64,000 nucleotides of DNA. Source: Methylobacterium sp. AMS5. Lineage in GTDB: Bacteria > Pseudomonadota > Alphaproteobacteria > Rhizobiales > Beijerinckiaceae. Under the pieces are notes generated by a model. The model had not been told where the DNA came from, did not search any database, and was given only the letters and a program-made list of their open reading frames with translations. Positions within the stretch are counted from its first letter, which is position 1. The number at the start of each line of letters is the position of its first letter. Location: contig NZ_CP006992.1 in assembly GCF_001542815.1 (NCBI RefSeq), positions 2,113,501 to 2,177,500 on the forward strand. Direction: 5' to 3'. The position numbers and the translations under genes are program-made. This document shows positions 54,184-62,281 of this stretch, in pieces.

Positions 54184-55044
54184 TCAGATTCCGCCCGCGA
54201 TATCGATGAACTCGCTCATCGCCACGAGCTGGTCCATCGAGCGGGCGGGCTCGGCGCAGCCGGCCGCACCGACGACACGCGCCGGCACGCCGACGACGGT
54301 GGTGTGGGCCGGCACCGACCGGAGCACGACCGAGCCCGCCGCGACCCGGGCACAGGCCCCGACCTCGATGTTGCCGAGGATCTTGGCGCCCGCGCCGATC
54401 ATCACGCCGCGGCGGATCTTGGGGTGGCGGTCGCCGCCATGCTTGCCCGTGCCGCCGAGCGTCACCGCGTGCAGAATCGAGACGTCGTCCTCGATCACCG
54501 CGGTGGAGCCGATCACGACCCCGGTGGCGTGGTCGAAGAACACCCCGCGCCCGATCCGGGCGGCCGGGTGGATGTCGGTCTGGAACACCTCCGACGACCG
54601 GCTTTGCAGATAGAGCGCGAGGTCGCGCCGGCCCTGGCCCCAATACCAGTGGGCGAGGCGGTGCGCCTGGATCGCGTGGAAGCCCTTGAAGTAGAGCAGC
54701 GGCTCAAGCGCCCGGGTCGTCGCCGGGTCGCGGTCCATCACCGCGAGGATGTCGGCGCGCATGCTCTGGCCGATGCGAACGTCGTCCTGAATCGCTTCGT
54801 GGAAGCCGTGGGCGACGAGTTCGCTCGAGAGCGAGGCGTGGCCGAGGCGGGTGGCGACGCGGTGCGCGACCGCAGCCTCCAGGCACGGATGGTTGAGGAT
54901 GGTGGCAACGAAGAACGAGGCGAGCTGCGGCTCGTCGCGCACCACCGTTTCCGCCTCGGTCCGCACGCGCGTCCAGAGCGGATCGACGATTCCGGCGATG
55001 CCTTCGCGCCCGGAGGCCGGGCTGAGCGACGGACTGGCGGACAT
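54184..55044 (-). CDS. cysE: Serine O-acetyltransferase
   Basis: First step of cysteine synthesis: acetyl-CoA plus L-serine gives O-acetylserine. The 286-residue protein has an N-terminal helical SATase domain (DPLWTRVRTEAETVVRDEPQ; YFKGFHAIQAHRLAHW) and a C-terminal left-handed beta helix with DIHPAARIGRGVFFDHATGV, holding the catalytic Asp-His pair, and SILHAVTLGGTGKHGGDRHP. The ATG at 55044 has GAGGAGG at ideal spacing. It stands alone between prfH and the XRE-shikimate-kinase gene. Confidence 0.96.
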   Translation of the reverse strand: MSASPSLSPASGREGIAGIVDPLWTRVRTEAETVVRDEPQLASFFVATILNHPCLEAAVAHRVATRLGHASLSSELVAHGFHEAIQDDVRIGQSMRADILAVMDRDPATTRALEPLLYFKGFHAIQAHRLAHWYWGQGRRDLALYLQSRSSEVFQTDIHPAARIGRGVFFDHATGVVIGSTAVIEDDVSILHAVTLGGTGKHGGDRHPKIRRGVMIGAGAKILGNIEVGACARVAAGSVVLRSVPAHTTVVGVPARVVGAAGCAEPARSMDQLVAMSEFIDIAGGI

Positions 55045-55325
55045 GCATTCCTCCTCGACAGCGTGGGCTGTCCATCCGGCTTGTGGCCGCGACGGGCTCG
55101 CAGCCGGCAGCGTGTTCGCGCCGCCCCGCACGGCCTTGCCGAGGCGGCCCGCTAGACGGGTTATGCCGCCGGGTGGGGCATGGAGTGACGACGCGTATCG
55201 CGAAAACCGCGCGGGAGAGAAGCGTCTTCGCCCGCACCGGGTCAAGCCCCACAGCTTGGGGCGATCCCGCGCCGCATCAAGGGGCCGGGTCACACCCTGC
55301 GGCGGATGGCGCCGCAAGGCTGCGG

Positions 55326-56225
55326 TCACGCCGCCGGGCGCCGCCCGCCGGTGTCGTTGCCGCTGAAGCGCGACTCGATCACTTCGATCAGACGCTCGGC
55401 CATGACCTCGACCGGCACGTCGGAGGTGTCCACGACGGCAGAGGCGCGGGCGTAGAGCGGCTCGCGGCTGAGCAGCACCGCGCGCAGATCCTCCAGCACC
55501 GAGGCCGGATCGCCCTTGCCTTCGACATGACCCTGGTCGCGCACCCGCTGCAGGTGCTCCTCGGGCCGGGCCTGCAGCCAGATCGTGTAGAAGGAGGAGA
55601 GCAGCAGGTCGTAGGTCAGCGGCTCGGCGACGATGCTGCCGCCGGTGGCGAGCACCATCGGCCCCGGCTGCTCGGCGAGACCGCGCAGGGCCTTCTGCTC
55701 CAGCCGGCGGTAGCCTTCCTGGCCGTAGATCGCGAAGATCTCGCGCACCGACAGGCCGTTCTCGCGCTCGATCTCCGTGTTGAGCTCCACGAAGCGCCAT
55801 CCGAGATGGGCCGCCGCCATCCGGCCCAGCGTCGATTTGCCGGCACCGCGCAGGCCCACCAGCGCCACGCGCCGCCGGATCGTCCGCGCTTCCGCACCGG
55901 TCGAGCCCGCAAGCGCCGACTTGGCCAGGGCGATCTGGTCCGGGCTGGCCTGATCGAGCAGGTCGCGGATGACGCGCCAGTCGGACGAGGCTTCCTGGGT
56001 CGAGACGAGATCGTCGAGCCGCATCCCCATCGCATTGGCGACGCGCCGCAGCAGGATGATCGAGACGTTGCCCTGGCCGCTCTCGAGCTGGGCGATGTAG
56101 CGCTCGGACAGGCCGGAGGCCTGCGACAGCAGCTTGCGCGACAGCCCACGCACCGTCCGCGCGTGGCGGACGCGCCGGCCGAGTTCGTTGAGGAAGCTCG
56201 CTTCTTGATCGGCCGCGTCGGTCAT
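55326..56225 (-). CDS. XRE helix-turn-helix regulator fused to a shikimate-kinase-like domain (BoxR/BzdR-like)
   Basis: A 299-residue fusion. Residues about 12-70 are an XRE domain (RRVRHARTVRGLSRKLLSQA, SGLSERYIAQLESGQGNVSI). Residues about 115-285 are a shikimate-kinase-like domain with Walker A (LVGLRGAGKSTLGRM), FVELNTEIERENGLSVREIF and LATGGSIVAEPLTYDL. In BzdR/BoxR regulators this arrangement senses benzoyl-CoA; the kinase fold binds the ligand and is not known to phosphorylate shikimate. No benzoyl-CoA (box) genes are in the window, so its target is not known. ATG at 56225 was chosen from the MTDAADQEASFLNELGRRV start. Confidence 0.87.
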   Translation of the reverse strand: MTDAADQEASFLNELGRRVRHARTVRGLSRKLLSQASGLSERYIAQLESGQGNVSIILLRRVANAMGMRLDDLVSTQEASSDWRVIRDLLDQASPDQIALAKSALAGSTGAEARTIRRRVALVGLRGAGKSTLGRMAAAHLGWRFVELNTEIERENGLSVREIFAIYGQEGYRRLEQKALRGLAEQPGPMVLATGGSIVAEPLTYDLLLSSFYTIWLQARPEEHLQRVRDQGHVEGKGDPASVLEDLRAVLLSREPLYARASAVVDTSDVPVEVMAERLIEVIESRFSGNDTGGRRPAA

Positions 56226-56520
56226 GGCCACACTCACCTCATCGTCCTTTCCGACGCCCGCCTCGATCCGCATCCATGCCGAACAGCTCCGGCGAGGCCT
56301 CGACCTCGCGCCCGGAATACTATCCGCTCGTCCGGAGACCCGAACGAGAGACGCCCGCTGCAACGCGCGGGCCAAAGCACGCGGACAGAGCGGGGAACGC
56401 GCACATCTGGCGATTGGCGAGCTGCGATGCAACCCGTCGCGCGAGCGTGGCATCCATGCGAACTCGCTAGTGGATAACATATGCTATGCCGCAACGCGAG
56501 AGATACGGCCCTGCAAAACA
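56226..56520. other. Intergenic region upstream of the XRE-shikimate-kinase gene
   Basis: No gene is seen. It holds the XRE-shikimate-kinase promoter. The segment gctagtggataacatatgctatgcc (about 56466-56490) is AT-rich for this genome. No clear terminator for the binding-protein gene's upstream neighbour is needed, as that gene starts further away. Confidence 0.3.
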
Positions 56521-58128
56521 CTAGTCCGCCAACGATACGCCCTCGAACAGGGTGCGCCCGAGCGGGTCCGTCCGGAAGCCGTCCACATGGCGCCGGGCCG
56601 CCATGTGGACGATGGTGTGGGCGAGCGGCACCCAGGGGACGGCCTCGCGGAATCGGATCTGCGCGTCCCGGTAGAGCCGGGTGCGGGTCTCGCGGTCGTC
56701 GGTGCGGCGGGCGTCGAGGACCGCCGCATCGTAGCGTGCGTCGCACCAGCGGGCGAGGTTGGCGCCCCCCGGCGCCGCTGCCCGGCAGCCGAGCAGCACG
56801 TTCATGAAGTTGTCCGGGTCGCCGTTATCGCTGGTCCAGCCGTAGAGCATCATCGTCGGCGCGCCGCCGTAGAGCGCTGACCGGTAAGCGGTCCAGTCGC
56901 GGGTGGTCAGTCGGGTGCGGATGCCGATGCGGGCGAGGTCGGCGCGGATCATGTCCGCCACGCGCCGGCCATCGGGGTTGTAGGGCCGGCTGACCGGCAG
57001 GAACCACAGATCGGTTTCGAACCCCTCGGGAAAACCGGCCTCGGCCAGCAGGCGCGCGGCGGCCTCACGGTCGAAGGCGGGCTCGGGCAGATCGGGGTGG
57101 AAGGCCCAGCTTGACGGCGGCAGCGGGTTGCGCGCCACCGTGCCGGCCGGCCCGTAGACGGCCTCGACGATGGCCTTGCGGTCGATGGCGAGACTGACGG
57201 CACGGCGGACCCGCCAATCGGTCATCGGCGGGCGCGTGGTGTTGAGGGCGAGGTAGGCGACGTTGAGTTCTTCGCCGGAAAAGAGAGCCAGGTCGGGGTC
57301 GGCGCGCACCGCGTCGAGATCCGCCGTGCCGGGAAAGGCCATCACGTGGCACTCGCCGGCCTTGAGCTTGGTCAGCCGCACCGCCGGATTCGGGGTGATC
57401 GAGAAGACGAGCCCTTCGATCGTATGCGCTCCGGCATCGGCTGATCGGCGCCAGTAGTCCGGGAAACGGCGATAGCGCAGGGCCACGTCGGGGCGGTATT
57501 CGACGAAGCGGAATGGGCCGGTCCCGATCGGCGCGCGGGCCAGCTCGGCTTGCGCGCCCCTTCGTGCGAGATGCTCGGCATATTCCGCCGACAGGATGCC
57601 GCCGAAGGCCTGGGCGAGATTGGGCAGGAAGGTCGCGTCCGGCTCCTTGAGGCGGAAGCGGACCTGGCGCTCGTCGAGCCGTTCGATTCCCTCGATCTGG
57701 CTGGCGAGGCCGAGGTCGCGGAAATAGGCGAAGTCGCCGCCGACGCGGTGATAGGGATGGTCCGGCTTCCACTGGCGGAGGAAGCTGAAGAGCACGTCGT
57801 CGGCGTTGAGCGGTCGGCTCGGCGTGAACCCGGCATTGGCGTGGAAGCGCACGCCCGCCCGCAGGGTGAAGTCGTAGGTCCGCCCCCCGTCGGAGACCTC
57901 CCACGATTCGGCGAGCGCCGGCCGCAGGTCTGTGGTGCCGGGGGCGAACTCGACGAGGCTGTTGAACATCTGCCACGTCGCACTCATCGCCGTGGTCGTG
58001 GTGACGAGGCCGGGATCGAGGGCTTCCGGGTTGCCCTCGGAGCAGTAGACCAGGGTGCGCACCTGCCCCGGCGCCGCGCCCGTCAGGACGGCGAGGGCCA
58101 GCAGCGCGGCGCGGACGAGGCGTCTCAT
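56521..58128 (-). CDS. Peptide/nickel-type ABC substrate-binding protein (SBP family 5)
   Basis: A periplasmic binding protein of 535 residues with signal peptide RLVRAALLALAVLTGAAPG. Motifs are TLVYCSEGNPEALDPGLVTT, DLRPALAESWEVSDGGRTYD, APIGTGPFRFVEY and AVSLAIDRKAIVEAVYG, as in DppA/OppA-type proteins, whose ligands are di- or oligopeptides or small compounds. No ABC permease or ATPase genes adjoin. Its start overlaps the preceding histidine-kinase stop (ATGA), so it may serve as a sensor subunit, or feed a transporter encoded elsewhere. Confidence 0.9.
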   Translation of the reverse strand: MRRLVRAALLALAVLTGAAPGQVRTLVYCSEGNPEALDPGLVTTTTAMSATWQMFNSLVEFAPGTTDLRPALAESWEVSDGGRTYDFTLRAGVRFHANAGFTPSRPLNADDVLFSFLRQWKPDHPYHRVGGDFAYFRDLGLASQIEGIERLDERQVRFRLKEPDATFLPNLAQAFGGILSAEYAEHLARRGAQAELARAPIGTGPFRFVEYRPDVALRYRRFPDYWRRSADAGAHTIEGLVFSITPNPAVRLTKLKAGECHVMAFPGTADLDAVRADPDLALFSGEELNVAYLALNTTRPPMTDWRVRRAVSLAIDRKAIVEAVYGPAGTVARNPLPPSSWAFHPDLPEPAFDREAAARLLAEAGFPEGFETDLWFLPVSRPYNPDGRRVADMIRADLARIGIRTRLTTRDWTAYRSALYGGAPTMMLYGWTSDNGDPDNFMNVLLGCRAAAPGGANLARWCDARYDAAVLDARRTDDRETRTRLYRDAQIRFREAVPWVPLAHTIVHMAARRHVDGFRTDPLGRTLFEGVSLAD

Positions 58129-60398
58129 CGCGCCTCCATCCCGGTCGGCCGGCGCGCCGTGCCCGGCCGTTCGGTGCCGCCGGGCGCCCGCGGGAATTCC
58201 AGGCGCACGAGGGTGCCCCGGCCCGGCTCGCTCTCGACGGCGATGCGGCCCTGGAGCTTGGCCGTGACGAGGTTGTGCACGATGTGCATGCCGAGCCCGG
58301 TGCTGCCGCGGGAGCGGGCGGTGGTGAAGAACGGGTCGAAGATCCGCCGGAGATGGTCCGGCGCGATGCCGCCGCCGTCGTCGATCACCTCCAACCGCAC
58401 GAGCGCTCCGGGCGCCGAGACCTGCACCGTGATGGTTCCCGGCCGCTCGGCGCCGGCGAATCCGTGCACGACGGCGTTGGCGACGAGGTTGGTGACGACC
58501 TGCGCGAGCACGCCGGGATAGGTATCGAGGACGATTCCGGGCGGGACCTCGCGCCGAATTCTGTGGCCGCCCTTGCGCAGCATCGGCTGCAGGCTCGCGA
58601 GCAGTTCGCCGAGCCAGACATCGAGGTCGAAGCTCCGGCGCTCGTCGCTCGCCCGGTCCACCGCCACCTGCTTGAAGCCGTGGACGAGGTCGGCGGCGCG
58701 GGCCAGGTTCGCGCAGAGCAGTTGCGTTCCCTCGCCGACCCGATCGACGAAATGGATCAGGCGCGAGCGCGAGAGCGTGCCCGCCGCGACCAAGCCCTGG
58801 AAGGTCCGCGTCTCGTCGCGCACCAGCGTCGCGGTGGTCAGCGCGATGCCGAGCGGCGTGTTGATCTCGTGGGCGACGCCGGCCACGAGCTGCCCCAGCG
58901 AGGCGAGTTTTTCCGCGCGGATCAGGTCGTCCTGGGCATGGCGGAGATCGTGCAGGGCGGTGTCCGCCTGATCCTTGGCCCGCCGCAGCGCCCGTTCGCG
59001 CCGGCCGATCTCGGTCACGAAGAAGTTCGTCGCGCGGGCGATGTCGCCGAGTTCGTCCGTGCGCTGCGTGCCGGAGAGTCCCTCCGCCTTCGGGTCGGCA
59101 GCGAGCGCGATCATGTCACCCTGAAGCTGGCGCAGCGGCACGAGAATCGAGCGGGCCACCGCCAGGGCGGCGAGGGCTCCGAGCAGCAGGCCGATGGCCG
59201 CCCCGGCGAGGAGGAGCCGGCCGAGGAAGGTGCCGAACCGGTCGGCATCCTCGACCGCGTCGTCGTTGAGGTCGCGGGAGGCCTCGCTCAGGCCGGCGGC
59301 GAGGCCGTCCATCTCGGCGATCATCGCGTTCTGGCGCTTGAGCCCGTCGATCGTGGTAGCGAGCCGCGCGCGCCAGCCGTCGATGGCCTCGATCATGTCG
59401 GATTGAATCAGCGGCGAGATCGGCAGGGCGGAGGCGCTTGCCGAGAGCCGCTCGCCCTCGCTGAGCATCGTGGAGATGGCCTCCGGGTCCCGCCGCGCCA
59501 GCGCCTCGGCGGTGCGCTGGCCGAGCTTGAGCGTGGCGATGCCGATATTCTGCGTCGCCTGCTCGGTCGCGTTGGCCTCGCCTGCATAGGTTAGGAGCTG
59601 CGCCACCGCGTCGTCGAGCGTCCGCTGCTCGGAGGTCACGATCTTGAGCCAGCGCTCGCCCCACTCGGTCAGCCGGTCGCCGGCCGGCGGCTCGGAGGCG
59701 GTCAGCCCCTCGGCCTCCATCGCTTCGGTCTCGCGGGAGGTGGCGCGCAGGGCCGCCGCGAGGTCGCGGCCGGCATGGACGAGGCGGGTGCGCCCGGACT
59801 GCGCGGTCTCCTCGCCGCGTTGCCGGGCGAGGGCGCCTTGCCACGCGGCGGCCAGCACGGCGTTGAGCCCCGCCACGACGTCGCGGGTCGCGCGCAGCCG
59901 GTTCACCTTCCCCGTCATCGTCCAGGCGAGATCGACATTGGAGGCTTGCTGGCGCTGGCGCGCCTGCTCGGCAAGGTCGGTGAGGCGGTTCGCGCGCTGT
60001 CCCATCTCGGCGATGAGGCCGTCGTTCTCGCGGGCGACCGCCGAGAAATCCCGCATCCGCGCCACGTAGCGGTCGAGGGATTGGCGCGCCGCGGCGGCCC
60101 GCTCGGCTTGGCTCCGGATGCGGGCCTGATTCTGAAGCGCCTCCAGACCCTGTCCGGCCCTGGCGGTCAGGTCGAAGAACCGTGTCTCGATCGCCGCGCG
60201 TGCGTCGGCGCGGGCGGAGACGGAATCGTCGCGGACCATCCGCGCCAGGGTGAGGTCGTGATAGGCGCGGGTGGCGAGCAGGGCGCCGGCCCGGGCTCGC
60301 TCGCCTTGGGCGAGAAGGAACCAGCCCGCCGCCGCGATGGCCGCGGCGACGAGGATCGGGACACCGCCGACCAGGGCAATCTTCCGGCCGACCCGCAT
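58125..60398 (-). CDS. Membrane sensor histidine kinase with long periplasmic domain
   Basis: A 757-residue kinase. One membrane helix at about residues 8-30 (IALVGGVPILVAAAIAAAGW), then a mainly helical periplasmic region to about residue 390, a second helix (LLLAGAAIGLLLGALAALAV), a HAMP linker, and the kinase core: LASLGQLVAGVAHEINTPLG with the phospho-acceptor His near residue 510, NLVANAVVHGF, VIDDGGGIAP and GSTGLGMHIVHNLV. It overlaps the gene for an SBP-family protein by ATGA. It is likely paired with the OmpR regulator at 61174-61905, with two small genes between. Confidence 0.9.
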   Translation of the reverse strand: MRVGRKIALVGGVPILVAAAIAAAGWFLLAQGERARAGALLATRAYHDLTLARMVRDDSVSARADARAAIETRFFDLTARAGQGLEALQNQARIRSQAERAAAARQSLDRYVARMRDFSAVARENDGLIAEMGQRANRLTDLAEQARQRQQASNVDLAWTMTGKVNRLRATRDVVAGLNAVLAAAWQGALARQRGEETAQSGRTRLVHAGRDLAAALRATSRETEAMEAEGLTASEPPAGDRLTEWGERWLKIVTSEQRTLDDAVAQLLTYAGEANATEQATQNIGIATLKLGQRTAEALARRDPEAISTMLSEGERLSASASALPISPLIQSDMIEAIDGWRARLATTIDGLKRQNAMIAEMDGLAAGLSEASRDLNDDAVEDADRFGTFLGRLLLAGAAIGLLLGALAALAVARSILVPLRQLQGDMIALAADPKAEGLSGTQRTDELGDIARATNFFVTEIGRRERALRRAKDQADTALHDLRHAQDDLIRAEKLASLGQLVAGVAHEINTPLGIALTTATLVRDETRTFQGLVAAGTLSRSRLIHFVDRVGEGTQLLCANLARAADLVHGFKQVAVDRASDERRSFDLDVWLGELLASLQPMLRKGGHRIRREVPPGIVLDTYPGVLAQVVTNLVANAVVHGFAGAERPGTITVQVSAPGALVRLEVIDDGGGIAPDHLRRIFDPFFTTARSRGSTGLGMHIVHNLVTAKLQGRIAVESEPGRGTLVRLEFPRAPGGTERPGTARRPTGMEAR

Positions 60399-60519
60399 CC
60401 TCGCCCCGTGGCGGGCTCCCTCGGGAGCGTCCTTCGTCGGGGCGGGATCGTCGCCGGAAACGCGTCGCCGGACAAGGGCGTCGCGCCGGTCTGGATGGGG
60501 ACGGCGAGCCGCGCCGCCC

Positions 60520-60723
60520 TCATGCGCCCGCCGGGACCGTGTGGCGCCGTTTGCGCACCGGTGTCCCCCGGCCGCCGGAGGTGCCGAAGCGTCCTTCCTT
60601 GGTCGGCGTCGTCGGGACGGGCCGGCCGTCGCGCCCGCCCTGCTGGCGCCCGTGCAGGATCTCCCGCAGATGGGCCAGCGTCTCCGCCGAGGCCTCCAGA
60701 TCCTCCGTTGAGAAATGCGGCAT
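60520..60723 (-). CDS. Small conserved-looking protein of unknown function
   Basis: A 67-residue basic protein that starts with MPHFSTEDLEASAETLAHLR and EILHGRQQGGRDGRPVPTTP. The ATG at 60723 has a GAGGAGG site at good spacing, strong support for translation. The helical acidic N-terminal part is followed by a Gly/Arg-rich tail (GRFGTSGGRGTPVRKRRHTV). No family recognised. It is the gene between the secreted small protein and the kinase, all on the same strand. Confidence 0.6.
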   Translation of the reverse strand: MPHFSTEDLEASAETLAHLREILHGRQQGGRDGRPVPTTPTKEGRFGTSGGRGTPVRKRRHTVPAGA

Positions 60724-60734
60724 GGCGGCCCTCC

Positions 60735-61019
60735 TCAACGCGCGGTGAGAGCGATGATGCGGACCTTGCGCCCGTCGGCGGCGCAGGCCGCCGGTTGGTA
60801 GGGCCACGCGGCGGCACAGGGGGCGGTCGTCGATGTTTCACCCTTGAGCGCCGGCGCCTCGGACTCCGTGACCTTGGGAGCCATGGCGGCGGGCGCCTCG
60901 ATGGGCGCCGCGGACAGCGCCGGCTTCGGGCCGGCGGCGGCATCCGTCGCGGCCAAGCCGGCAACGAGGCCGGCGGACAAAACCGCGCTCGCGGCGATCA
61001 TTGAGACCAATCCCTGCAT
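60735..61019 (-). CDS. Small secreted protein with C-terminal Cys pair
   Basis: A 94-residue precursor. A signal peptide (QGLVSMIAASAVLSAGLVAG) is followed by an Ala/Pro-rich linker and a compact end, TTAPCAAAWPYQPAACAADG, with two Cys residues likely disulfide-bonded in the periplasm, then RKVRIIALTAR. The ATG at 61019 has GGGAGGA upstream. Short rhizobial periplasmic proteins with a C-x-WPY-x-C pattern exist, but their function is unknown. The position inside a two-component cluster suggests an accessory of signalling. Confidence 0.68.
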   Translation of the reverse strand: MQGLVSMIAASAVLSAGLVAGLAATDAAAGPKPALSAAPIEAPAAMAPKVTESEAPALKGETSTTAPCAAAWPYQPAACAADGRKVRIIALTAR

Positions 61020-61173
61020 GACATCCTCCCGCGGCTTTGCCGTCGTCGATGGGAGTGCTTGTAGGCAGGGGGCGTGTCCGGCGTTTTGCGTCGCCCGTCA
61101 CAGGATCACCGGATCAGGGGGCGATTGTTGCGTCTTGCAGCCGCCGACGAAACATTCGGCGGCGAATGCACCT

Positions 61174-61905
61174 TCAGTCGCCTTCGGGGCGGAAGATGTA
61201 GCCGAGGCCGCGCACGGTGCGGATGTAGCGCGGGTTGGCCGGGTCCGGCTCCACCTTCTTGCGGATGCGGTTGATTCGCACGTCGATCGCCCGGTCGAAC
61301 GCGTCCGGATCGCGGGCGTCGGCGAGGTCGAGCAGCCGCTCGCGCGACAGGGCCCGCTTCGGATGATCGGCGAAGGCTTTGAGGAGATCGAATTCCGAGC
61401 GGGTGAGCGGCTGCTCCACGCCCGCATCGTCGCGCAGGCGCAGGGCATCGAGTTCGAGCCACTTCGTGCCGAACCGAACGGTTCGCGCCGGTGCCGCGGC
61501 GTCGGGCGCCGCCTGCGCCGATGGCGGCGCGACCTGGGCCCGCCGCAGCACCGAGCGCACCCGGGCGACGAGTTCGCGCAACTCGCAGGGCTTGGGCAGG
61601 TAATCGTCCGCCCCGAGTTCGAGCCCCACCACCCGGTCGATCGGGCTGGCGGTCGCCGTCAGCATGATGATCGGAATCGGGCTTCGCGCCTTCAGATCCC
61701 GCACGATGGAGAGGCCGTCCTCCTCGGGCATATTGAGGTCGAGCACGATCAGGTCCGGCGTCCGGATCTGGAGATGGGCCCGCAGTGCCCGCCCGCCCTC
61801 GCACAGGGCCACGTCGAAGCCGTGCAGGCGCAGGTAGTCGCCGACCATGGCGCGGGCATCGGCCTCGTCGTCCACGACGGCGATGTGTGGGCCGGTCGCC
61901 GTCAT
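61174..61905 (-). CDS. OmpR/PhoB-family response regulator
   Basis: A 243-residue regulator. The receiver domain (HIAVVDDEADARAMVGDYLR, DLIVLDLNMPEEDGLSI with the phospho-acceptor Asp, LTATAS, and KP in YLPKPCELREL) is joined to an OmpR winged helix (LTRSEFDLLKAFADHPKRAL, RTVRGLGYIFRPEGD). ATG at 61905 gives the expected N terminus. It lies 154 bases upstream of the secreted small protein gene on the same strand and probably pairs with the kinase at 58125-60398. It is divergent from the DUF3369 kinase. Confidence 0.93.
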   Translation of the reverse strand: MTATGPHIAVVDDEADARAMVGDYLRLHGFDVALCEGGRALRAHLQIRTPDLIVLDLNMPEEDGLSIVRDLKARSPIPIIMLTATASPIDRVVGLELGADDYLPKPCELRELVARVRSVLRRAQVAPPSAQAAPDAAAPARTVRFGTKWLELDALRLRDDAGVEQPLTRSEFDLLKAFADHPKRALSRERLLDLADARDPDAFDRAIDVRINRIRKKVEPDPANPRYIRTVRGLGYIFRPEGD

Positions 61906-62281
61906 AGGCCCGCGCCTGTCCAGTCCGGCGAAGAGAATCGGATGGTCACCTCGATCGTCCCTCGAATCGAAAAGGCACTTTCGGCTGGACTCGACAGCTT
62001 TCGCCCTCACCATGCCCGATCCGGCCGCGCTTGGCGACGCCACCGGGAGGGCGATCAACGGATCTTGGCGGACGGGCCGCGCCGAACTTGTGTACGATGA
62101 TTGAAGCCGCCCAAGGGTGGGGCGGCGGGGCATGTGTTGAGGCCACTCGCCTTTCGATAAGATTTCGTCGCAAGCTTTCGGTCAGCATCGCGGTGTGTGC
62201 TTTCGAACGGTGCAACCGCTCGCGCCGCAGCACAAAGGGCGGCGGATGCGCATGCGTTACGCTGATTCGGTAGGCGGAAGC
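61906..62281. other. Divergent region between the response regulator and the DUF3369 kinase
   Basis: A 376-base region that should carry both promoters. No gene with family support is seen. The stretch at 62150-62200 has lower GC content. Short open frames on both strands are not conserved-looking. Confidence 0.4.
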
